Positions 1-5,572 of a stretch of 7,692 bases of DNA are shown here, one piece after another. The translations under genes and the position numbers were made by a program. Below the pieces are notes generated by a model. That model was not told where the DNA came from, searched no databases, and saw only the letters and a program-made list of their open reading frames with translations. The stretch comes from Ktedonobacter sp. (GTDB lineage Bacteria; Chloroflexota; Ktedonobacteria; Ktedonobacterales; Ktedonobacteraceae): the NCBI GenBank assembly GCA_003450555.1, contig DMFQ01000179.1:1-7692 (forward strand), written 5' to 3'. Position 1 is the first letter of the stretch. Each line of letters begins with the position of its first letter.

Positions 1-52
1 GAGATCTACACGTAAGGAGTCGTCGGCAGCGTCAGATGTGTATAAGAGACAG
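1..52 (+). other. Illumina Nextera i5 adapter (non-genomic contamination)
   Basis: Bases 1-11 (GAGATCTACAC) are the 3' end of the Illumina P5 sequence. Bases 12-19 (GTAAGGAG) match the Nextera S505/N505 i5 index. Bases 20-33 (TCGTCGGCAGCGTC) are the Nextera read-1 linker, and bases 34-52 (AGATGTGTATAAGAGACAG) are the 19-bp Tn5 mosaic end. The blocks are contiguous, in library order and without mismatch. This is untrimmed library sequence on a contig end, so nothing before base 53 should be interpreted biologically. It also shows that the window starts at a contig edge and was sequenced by tagmentation. Confidence 0.97.
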
Positions 53-60
53 ACTCCACC

Positions 61-91
61 CCGTGGGACGCGATACATCGGGTCCCTACGG
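61..91. repeat. Imperfect inverted repeat upstream of the glycosyltransferase
   Basis: CCGTGGGAC at 61-69 can pair with GTCCCTACGG at 82-91, giving nine base pairs with one bulged T (base 87) around a 12-nt loop. No U-tract follows, so it is not a convincing intrinsic terminator. It could be the remnant of a hairpin ending an upstream gene lost at the contig edge, or chance. Confidence 0.25.
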
Positions 92-133
92 GTTGCGCTG
101 TTCGTGCATTCTTAAATATGTGAGAAACGTTAC

Positions 134-1696
134 ATGTCAGCAAGTATACTAGCGGATGATAAGACAAACGCTGCGAAAGCAAGCCTGTTCACCTCTACGC
201 GTAAGCAAAATATGCTGTTCTGGGGGGCGCTAGCGGCACTTCTCGCCATCGCTGTGGGCATGCGTCTCTATGGCCTTGGACTGCCCTTTGACCGCGACGG
301 CTACGATGAAGGCGTATACTGGCAGACCTTGCTTTCCATGCGCCTGGGATACCCCCTCTATCAGCACATATTTTACTCACAGCCTCCCTTCTTTATACTC
401 TCTACCTATCCTTTCTATATCCTCTTCGGCGGCACGCTCTGGTCCGCGCGCCTCGGGATAGCCCTCGTGTCGCTGTTCGGGCTACTGGGAGCTTTTTTCA
501 TAGGCAAATCCTTGAGCGGACGACTCGGAGCAATCGCGGCGGTGTGCTTGTTGGTCATTGACCCCCTCTACTTGAGCCAATCACAGAAAATCGAGGCGGA
601 GGTATCCTCGACGGCTTTCTCATTTTTGGCCGTGGGTGCGGCCTATTTGTGGTGGGAGATTCCGGAGGGAGCGGTTGGCCTCTCATTAGCGGCCCTCTCC
701 GGTGTGACCCTTGCGCTGGGGATACTGTGTAAGTTACTCAGCGTCAGTAGCCTCGTCCCTATCTCCTTGTTGCTGCTGGCGCGCCTCTGGCAAATCTGGC
801 GCAAGGAAGCAGGGATACACTGGCGCAGCCTGCGCCCTAGCGCGCTCCTGATTATCGCGAGCATAGGGACAATGCTGGTGGTCCTGCTGCCTTTCGCCAG
901 CGCGTATTCCAGTGTGATACGTGACGTCGTCACGTTTCATACCGCTGCCAGGGAGGTATTGATCAATAGCCAGGTTCAGAACAAAGAGATATTGAAGACC
1001 TATGTGCATACAAACCTGCTCCTGGTTATCGCAGCGTGCTTCGGCTTGCTCTGCGCGCTTCTCCGGCGCGACTGGCGTTTTATCCCCCTGCTTGCCTGGC
1101 TACTCGTCTCTATCTACATGCTTTATACGGTAGTTCCCCTCTTCTATCGACACCTTATCGCGCTCGATCCGCCACTTATTGCTATGGCAGTGATGGGTTT
1201 GGGCCGCGCATTTCCAGCCAACGCCTTGATGTCCCGCTTCAGACTCCCGCAGGTAGCGCAGATACTGGTTGCCGTGGGGATAGCGCTCGTCCTGCTCAAT
1301 ATGGTGACTGACCTCCCACAATATCCGTCTTACTATCAGAGTGCCGAGAAGCATGGTAGCGATGCTTCTAAGGGGCTACAGACGCGGGTTGTTCACGATC
1401 TGCGCAACGCTATCACACCCAATCAGCTCGTTGTGACGGATGGGCAGTTTGTGGCAGCCATGGCAGACCGCGAAACTCCGCCCGAGTTGGTCGATACATC
1501 AATGGTTCGTGTCGTTAGTGGTTACGTAACGCTGCAACAGCTTGAAGCCGAAGCTTCATTGCCGCAAGTTCATGCCGTTCTCTTCTTTCAGGGGCGTTTG
1601 TTCTTGCCTCAGGTGGCAGGTTTCCATGCCTGGGTAAGCCAGCATTTTCACCTGAAATACACATATGGTCCAGGCCAGGAACTTTGGATAAAATAG
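134..1696 (+). CDS. GT39/ArnT-like membrane glycosyltransferase
   Basis: This is a 520-residue polytopic membrane protein of the GT-C fold, like the PMT (GT39) and ArnT (GT83) families, which move a sugar from a polyprenyl-phosphate donor to an acceptor on the outer face of the membrane. The N-terminal TM helix (about 28-46) is followed by an outer loop with the acidic motif FDRDGYDEG (52-60). D58-E59 is the likely catalytic DE pair. SQPPFF (82-87) resembles the family's KPP/QPP loop. About ten further hydrophobic segments follow, with RHLIALDPPL (339-348) in the usual late-helix position. Residues 391-520 form a non-membrane C-terminal domain. The ATG at 134 has only a weak TGAGA ribosome site at 121-125. 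The next in-frame ATG (residue 27) would clip the region before the first helix and has no ribosome site. The acceptor, whether protein, lipid or glycopolymer, cannot be told from sequence. GC is higher than in the following block. The family call is firm; the substrate is unknown. Confidence 0.85.
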   Translation: MSASILADDKTNAAKASLFTSTRKQNMLFWGALAALLAIAVGMRLYGLGLPFDRDGYDEGVYWQTLLSMRLGYPLYQHIFYSQPPFFILSTYPFYILFGGTLWSARLGIALVSLFGLLGAFFIGKSLSGRLGAIAAVCLLVIDPLYLSQSQKIEAEVSSTAFSFLAVGAAYLWWEIPEGAVGLSLAALSGVTLALGILCKLLSVSSLVPISLLLLARLWQIWRKEAGIHWRSLRPSALLIIASIGTMLVVLLPFASAYSSVIRDVVTFHTAAREVLINSQVQNKEILKTYVHTNLLLVIAACFGLLCALLRRDWRFIPLLAWLLVSIYMLYTVVPLFYRHLIALDPPLIAMAVMGLGRAFPANALMSRFRLPQVAQILVAVGIALVLLNMVTDLPQYPSYYQSAEKHGSDASKGLQTRVVHDLRNAITPNQLVVTDGQFVAAMADRETPPELVDTSMVRVVSGYVTLQQLEAEASLPQVHAVLFFQGRLFLPQVAGFHAWVSQHFHLKYTYGPGQELWIK

Positions 1697-1713
1697 ACAG
1701 GGAAAAATGAGTC

Positions 1714-1824
1714 ATGCAAAAAAGAAAAACATTTAGCACAATGGAGATCGTACTGCTGCTAGTACTAACAGGATCACTCATCCTCTCCTTCATACAAGCC
1801 AAACTCGAAGAAGAAAAACGCTAA
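1714..1824 (+). CDS. Small single-pass membrane protein, 36 aa
   Basis: This short frame starts with ATG 17 nt after the glycosyltransferase stop and ends with TAA. It encodes 36 residues: a basic N-terminus (MQKRKTF), a hydrophobic stretch at about residues 11-27 (EIVLLLVLTGSLILSFI) and a charged tail (KLEEEKR). That is the layout of a single-pass inner-membrane microprotein. AGGGA at 1699-1703, about 10 nt before the ATG, is a plausible ribosome site. The close spacing suggests co-transcription with the glycosyltransferase, perhaps as an accessory subunit, but no homologue is recognised and the function is unknown. A chance frame cannot be excluded at this length. The hydrophobic core with positive N-terminus and charged C-terminus argues for a real gene. 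Confidence 0.5.
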   Translation: MQKRKTFSTMEIVLLLVLTGSLILSFIQAKLEEEKR

Positions 1825-1882
1825 CTATACCTGTCAGACAGGCTAAATGTCCTATCGAGAGCAGTCAAGTTGGTACATGCGG

Positions 1883-1929
1883 TGAAGTTTTGCTCAACAG
1901 TACGTTATAAATAAATAAGCAAATATAAC
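1883..1929 (+). promoter_or_regulatory. AT-rich candidate promoter region for the LCP operon
   Basis: The 190-bp gap before the LCP gene holds an AT-rich tract with two -10-like hexamers, TATAAA (1906-1911) and TATAAC (1924-1929). The best-spaced -35 for the first is TGAAGT (1883-1888, 17-nt spacer), which matches consensus poorly, and the second has none. A promoter is expected here because the LCP gene starts a new block after a gap, but the exact elements are uncertain. The rest of the gap (1825-1882 and 1930-2014) shows only a short CCTGT-CAG-ACAGG hairpin at 1830-1842 without a T-tract. Confidence 0.22.
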
Positions 1930-2014
1930 ATTCCCTTTTCCGTATCTCGGTGTAGACAGGGATGACTTATTGAGAGACGAAATAAACCGGTAGGCAAGCT
2001 GGCGCGGGTTACAA

Positions 2015-4060
2015 TTGAGTGGGAGGTCAACGGATAAGCAAAGCCGGAAATGGGCTATCTCATACTCAGAGCAACAGGAAGCAGGTAAAAATACTGTGAG
2101 CCGTCAATTTGAGCCATCTAGTAGTTCTCAAGGCGCATCAAATCAGCCGGAGCAGCAATCACCAACCGGCAACTCGTCACCTACAAGCGCTGGCGCTCTG
2201 CCGGATATGTTCTATGAGCATGCCAGGGAAGAACGATCTCCAGCCATATCAGTAGGGCAGCGTCCTGCTGGCAAGGGACTTCTATCCAGCTTTAGAACCA
2301 GTCAAACGAGCCAGCCCTCTGGCGGAGCGGATCTGCATTCAACCTCGCTGGTAGAACAAGACACACTAAAACAGCCCGCGATACAGCCGCCATTCAAAGA
2401 AATAACAACCAATCCAGCGCATGTACAGAACTTCCCATGGGTACAGGTAGCGCCGCATCAATCAGGAGTCACACCGTTAGCAAACATGCATGCCAACGTA
2501 CAAAATGTGCCAGTGTATGGTGCGACATCCATGCCCGGTACTACTCCGGCTCCTACAAGTTTGCAGTCATTTCAACCGTTTGTGGCGTCTTCTCAATCTT
2601 CACTGCCTGAAACCTTCGATCGGGTGGCTTTTCATCCGACAGGCTCTAGCTCTATGCCGCAGTCATGGGCAGGATGGCAGGGGCAGCCAATGCCAGTTGG
2701 TTACCAGAGTCCAGGTCTCGCTGCTGCGCAGCCGTTTGTCCAGGGACCTGTGGGTCAAAGCGCGCTCAATGGACGTCGCAAGAAAAAGCGACGTTTTCCC
2801 ATCTGGGCACGAGTAGTGGTGGCGATACTCACCGTTTTCATCATTCTGGGTGGAACGCTCTTCTACTATTACCAGGTAAACTTTGCCGCGCCTGTGAGTA
2901 CTATTATAGGACAAACGGCGCCGCGACTCAAAAGTGACGAAGCTCCAAACCAGGGGCGAAGCGATTCAACCGGGGGGATATTAGGTGGTGGGCGTATCAA
3001 TATTCTGTTGCTGGGAAGTGATGATGATTATAAGAGCGTTCATATCTACGGTGGTATCCTGGCACAGACTGATATCGTTGTCTCCATTGACCCGGCTACA
3101 CAAAGCGTGTCTATGCTTTCTATTCCGCGTGACGCCTGGGTCAATGTACCTGGTTATGGCATGCACAAGCTAGACCAGGCTTTTCTCCTGGGAGGTGGGG
3201 GTGCTAAGGGCGCAGCGCTCAGTATGGCGACAATTCACCAGGATTTTGGTGTCTATATTGATCATTATGCATGGGTTGGCCTCAGTGGATTTACTAAAGT
3301 AATTAACACGGTAGGCGGTGTGGATGTCGACGTTATCCATCCCATTACAGATGACTCCTACCCCGATGATACGGGTAAAGGTGCATTAGATCCATTCGCT
3401 CTGAAACGCCTGTATATAGCTCCAGGTCCACAACACCTCATGGATTTACCAGCATTGGAATATGTACGCTCACGACATGCTGATCTCGTAGGAGATTTTG
3501 GGCGTTCAGTACGCCAGCAACAGGTATTAAATCAATTAAAGTATAAACTGGACAACCCCAATGTAATAGGACAGCTACCAGCGCTGGCACAAGACCTGAA
3601 TGGTGCAGTCAAAACTGATATGTCACTGCAGGATGTGTTTAAGCTGATATATTATGCAAAATCTGTTGATCAAAGTAAGATCAATAAAGTGACGTTAGGT
3701 CCACCGTACTCGGGTGATAAAACGATAAACACAGATTCAGGCATGCAGGATGTCGTGATACTCAATTGTGCGCGTCTCCAGCCTTTGATTGCAAAGATGT
3801 TTGCTATAGGGAACAGCGCCAAATGTGATCAAGCAAGTAGCGGCAATGGGTTTTCCACCGCGTCTACGTTACAAACTTCACCGGCATCAAGTGCAGTAGC
3901 GACGGCTCCTGGCACTAGTTCATGGCGAGCTGTACATCAGATTGCCGAGGTAAGTACAATGAGTCTTGGTGGGAATAATTACGATTTCCTGGGAATTCAT
4001 AGCCTACTTGATCTCTTATTTCTGGTTGTCTTCGAGTCACCAGCAGCCTTGCAAGTATGA
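2015..4060 (+). CDS. LCP (LytR-CpsA-Psr) family wall-glycopolymer transferase
   Basis: LCP proteins are membrane enzymes that transfer lipid-linked glycopolymers (teichoic acid, capsule, arabinogalactan) onto peptidoglycan on the outer face of the membrane. Residues 1-252 are low-complexity, rich in Ser, Gln, Pro and Ala, and predicted cytoplasmic. RRKKKRR (254-260) then anchors one TM helix (about 263-286). The LCP domain spans about 326-520: RINILLLGSD (327-336), TDIVV with D353, SIPRD with R372-D373, HKLDQAF (384-390), a VGGVDV motif, and RSRH...GDFGRSVRQQ with R485, R487, D494, R497 and R500. These are the family's conserved acidic and arginine residues for pyrophosphate and metal binding. 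A Ser/Thr-rich linker and a hydrophobic end (LLDLLFLVVF, about 664-673) follow. TTG at 2015 is the first start after an in-frame TAG at 1991 and has no clear ribosome site. In-frame GTG at 2096, with AGG at 2083-2085, is a credible alternative giving 654 residues. The stop overlaps the next gene (ATGA). Confidence 0.9.
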   Translation: MSGRSTDKQSRKWAISYSEQQEAGKNTVSRQFEPSSSSQGASNQPEQQSPTGNSSPTSAGALPDMFYEHAREERSPAISVGQRPAGKGLLSSFRTSQTSQPSGGADLHSTSLVEQDTLKQPAIQPPFKEITTNPAHVQNFPWVQVAPHQSGVTPLANMHANVQNVPVYGATSMPGTTPAPTSLQSFQPFVASSQSSLPETFDRVAFHPTGSSSMPQSWAGWQGQPMPVGYQSPGLAAAQPFVQGPVGQSALNGRRKKKRRFPIWARVVVAILTVFIILGGTLFYYYQVNFAAPVSTIIGQTAPRLKSDEAPNQGRSDSTGGILGGGRINILLLGSDDDYKSVHIYGGILAQTDIVVSIDPATQSVSMLSIPRDAWVNVPGYGMHKLDQAFLLGGGGAKGAALSMATIHQDFGVYIDHYAWVGLSGFTKVINTVGGVDVDVIHPITDDSYPDDTGKGALDPFALKRLYIAPGPQHLMDLPALEYVRSRHADLVGDFGRSVRQQQVLNQLKYKLDNPNVIGQLPALAQDLNGAVKTDMSLQDVFKLIYYAKSVDQSKINKVTLGPPYSGDKTINTDSGMQDVVILNCARLQPLIAKMFAIGNSAKCDQASSGNGFSTASTLQTSPASSAVATAPGTSSWRAVHQIAEVSTMSLGGNNYDFLGIHSLLDLLFLVVFESPAALQV

Positions 4061-5346
4061 TAAAAAGCTTTACGGGTAACAAATTTATGAAGAAGCACAA
4101 TGCCTGGCAGACACTTTTCGTACTGCTACTACTTTCGCTCAGCCTGCAGAGTTGTCTGGGCGCCAGTGATACTAGTAGCAGTACGAACTATAAGAAAATT
4201 AATACTGGCAATAACCAATCAATAGGTATCAATAATCAGGCCCTTTTCAAGGGGAAGATTTACTTCACACAGGGAGGCCACCTGTACATAATTGATGGTT
4301 CACGTACCATCAGCGCGTTGATACATGATGGCAATAATATACGTGACCCCGCGGTCTCTCCAGATGGGAAATGGCTGGCTTTTATTGTACGCTACTACGA
4401 CTTTTCTGACCTGGTGACTATGCCGATTACAGGGGGCAAGTGGACAATAGTAGTAGATGGCGTTGGTAGGTTTGTCCCCAACCCTGGTTTTGCACCTAAA
4501 AGTACACATAATTGGGTTTTCCAAGCAGCCTGGTCAAAAGATAGTCAATCGCTTATTTTCTTGAGCGATCTTCAAAAGCTCTACGATTGGGCTAACTATC
4601 CTTATGGCGATCTGGGCACAGATTTTGATCAGTCACCATTCTTGGATTTGCAAGTTTTTTCAGTACCACTACATAATCCACCTCCACGAGCCGAAATTGA
4701 AAACCATCGTGTGGTTGCTTATGCCAGTTATGGGGATGGTGGCAATCGAGATCCCAGCTATCGTCCGGGGCATACTGATCAGATCATCTATACTCGCTAT
4801 GGTTATGACAGTACGCGAACGCAGCAGGTAATTCAGATTTATATGGAAGACCCAACTATGATTGCGCGCCATCCAGAGAGGCACTATCACCCTGGAGACC
4901 CTGGTGCGGGTTATGACCCGGGAATTGCCATAACACCACCCAGTACAGCCAAAACCACCTCTGAAAATATGCAACCAGCATTTTCACCGGATGGCAAAGA
5001 GATCGCTTATATACGCCGCATCGATACTACTCATATGGGGCTGTATATGATGCAAACGCCGGAGAACATAACAAGCGATCCAAATAATCCTGCTGTTGAA
5101 AAAAGAGCCTTGTTGCCATACCAAAAATCTTCGCTCATCGTTTCTGGAGAGTTTGTGAGTCAACCAGTCTGGTCTCCTGATGGCAAGCAAATTTCCTATG
5201 TTTCCTTCAATAACAATGAGTTCAATATCTGGCTGGCGAATGTGAGTGTTGATGCCAAGACGGGCACCTATAAGTTAACAGGAAATCCTGTACCGCTGAC
5301 CAGCGGTGGCATTGATGCTGACTCACGACCATTCTGGACAAGTTAA
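4057..5346 (+). CDS. TolB/PD40-type beta-propeller lipoprotein
   Basis: This is a predicted surface lipoprotein with a WD40-like (PD40) beta-propeller. A lysine-bearing N-terminus, a Leu-rich hydrophobic core and a lipobox-like LQSC (Cys33 from the first ATG) form a signal peptidase II site; Gln at -2 is slightly atypical. Four PD40-type strands are readable: DPAVSPDGKWLAF (97-109), QAAWSKDSQSLIF (156-168), QPAFSPDGKEIAY (306-318) and QPVWSPDGKQISY (369-381). Weaker blades are near DPSYRPG and the C-terminal SRPFWTS. No catalytic domain is seen, so a binding or scaffolding role is likely. The ATG at 4057 overlaps the LCP stop as ATGA, implying translational coupling. The ATG at 4087 would give a more typical 22-residue signal starting MKKHNAW. 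Neither has a strong ribosome site. Pairing with the LCP gene suggests a wall or surface-polymer role, by context only. Confidence 0.82.
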   Translation: MIKSFTGNKFMKKHNAWQTLFVLLLLSLSLQSCLGASDTSSSTNYKKINTGNNQSIGINNQALFKGKIYFTQGGHLYIIDGSRTISALIHDGNNIRDPAVSPDGKWLAFIVRYYDFSDLVTMPITGGKWTIVVDGVGRFVPNPGFAPKSTHNWVFQAAWSKDSQSLIFLSDLQKLYDWANYPYGDLGTDFDQSPFLDLQVFSVPLHNPPPRAEIENHRVVAYASYGDGGNRDPSYRPGHTDQIIYTRYGYDSTRTQQVIQIYMEDPTMIARHPERHYHPGDPGAGYDPGIAITPPSTAKTTSENMQPAFSPDGKEIAYIRRIDTTHMGLYMMQTPENITSDPNNPAVEKRALLPYQKSSLIVSGEFVSQPVWSPDGKQISYVSFNNNEFNIWLANVSVDAKTGTYKLTGNPVPLTSGGIDADSRPFWTS

Positions 5347-5386
5347 ATGCAGTTGTGTAGCGAATATGAGGGGCTAGCTAGTTTTA

Positions 5387-5407
5387 GGTCGACCGCAAGG
5401 GTCGCCC
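5387..5407. repeat. REP-like GC-rich hairpin (possible decayed intergenic repeat)
   Basis: CGACC (5390-5394) and GGTCG (5400-5404) form a perfect 5-bp stem around a GCAAG loop. It extends outward past one T-C mismatch by GG (5387-5388) with CC (5406-5407). An alternative outer stem pairs AGGGGC (5369-5374) with GCCCCT (5404-5409). The reverse complement reads GGGGCGACCCTTGCGGTCG, a form typical of dispersed intergenic palindromes. The single mismatch looks like a decayed copy. It lies 41 nt after the lipoprotein stop and could also slow or end transcription, although no T-tract follows. Confidence 0.45.
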
Positions 5408-5411
5408 CTAC

Positions 5412-5425
5412 TATACACGTGTATA
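5412..5425. promoter_or_regulatory. Perfect 14-bp palindrome TATACACGTGTATA (candidate operator)
   Basis: TATACAC and GTGTATA are exact reverse complements with no spacer, centred between 5418 and 5419. Two-fold symmetric sites of this length are typical for dimeric DNA-binding regulators. It lies about 61 nt upstream of the -35 box of the kinase promoter, which would suit an upstream operator. It directly follows the GC-rich hairpin, so it could instead be part of the same repeat unit. A second, interrupted palindrome, GTCAT-G-ATGAC, sits at 5434-5444. Confidence 0.4.
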
Positions 5426-5486
5426 CCTCGTGTGTCATGATGACTGCGGCCCTTGATTATTGGTGGAACCTACTTGGCCCATAGAG

Positions 5487-5515
5487 TTGACTGCATACCT
5501 GTGCGTTGGTATACT
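5487..5515 (+). promoter_or_regulatory. Sigma70-type extended -10 promoter for the kinase
   Basis: TTGACT (5487-5492) and TATACT (5510-5515) each match the housekeeping consensus at five of six positions and are separated by exactly 17 nt. TG at 5507-5508, one base before the -10 box, makes it an extended -10 promoter. The expected start site is near 5522, giving a leader of about 47 nt before the kinase TTG. This is by far the best promoter in the window. Confidence 0.75.
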
Positions 5516-5521
5516 TCTCTT

Positions 5522-5572
5522 ATGGAGATAAATGTACACATCATTCCCAGGTTGCTTGAGGTAATACGTTGA
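5522..5572 (+). CDS. Possible leaderless 16-residue leader peptide upstream of the kinase
   Basis: An ATG whose A (5522) falls on the predicted +1 of the promoter at 5487-5515 opens a frame encoding MEINVHIIPRLLEVIR, ending at TGA 5570-5572. The stop overlaps the kinase TTG (5569-5571) as TTGA, the classic arrangement for translational coupling. If the start site is right, the transcript begins with AUG and the peptide would be translated without a Shine-Dalgarno sequence. A 16-codon frame can easily arise by chance. A competing 10-codon frame at 5532-5564 (MYTSFPGCLR) has its own GGAG. The call is a hypothesis based on position alone. Confidence 0.3.
   Translation: MEINVHIIPRLLEVIR
5558..5562 (+). 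promoter_or_regulatory. Ribosome binding site fixing the kinase TTG start
   Basis: GAGGT lies 6 nt before the TTG at 5569. No in-frame ATG or GTG lies between it and the glycine-rich loop of the kinase, so this site supports TTG as the true start. Confidence 0.6.

Noticed and set aside
34..52. Tn5 mosaic end as evidence of a natural Tn5 insertion.
   Set aside because: It is directly preceded by the Illumina linker, index and P5 tail, so it is library adapter rather than a transposon end.
93..119. TTGCGC and TTAAAT as a promoter for the glycosyltransferase.
   Set aside because: The spacer is only 13 nt and both boxes are poor; the real promoter may lie beyond the contig end.
1830..1842. CCTGT-CAG-ACAGG as a terminator after the microprotein.
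   Set aside because: The stem is only 5 bp and no T-tract follows.
3329..3337. TTATCCATC as a DnaA box.
   Set aside because: It is a single imperfect match within the LCP coding sequence, without clustering.
4669..4974. Long reverse-strand frames (for example 101 codons opposite the lipoprotein gene, 118 codons opposite the kinase at 6202-6558).
   Set aside because: They lie opposite well-supported genes, show no recognisable family features, and are explained by the codon bias of the sense strand.
5347..5484. A 45-codon frame starting ATG immediately after the lipoprotein stop (TAA-ATG).
   Set aside because: It has no ribosome site of its own, runs through the REP-like hairpin and the 14-bp palindrome, and shows no domain or membrane pattern; it is probably noncoding.
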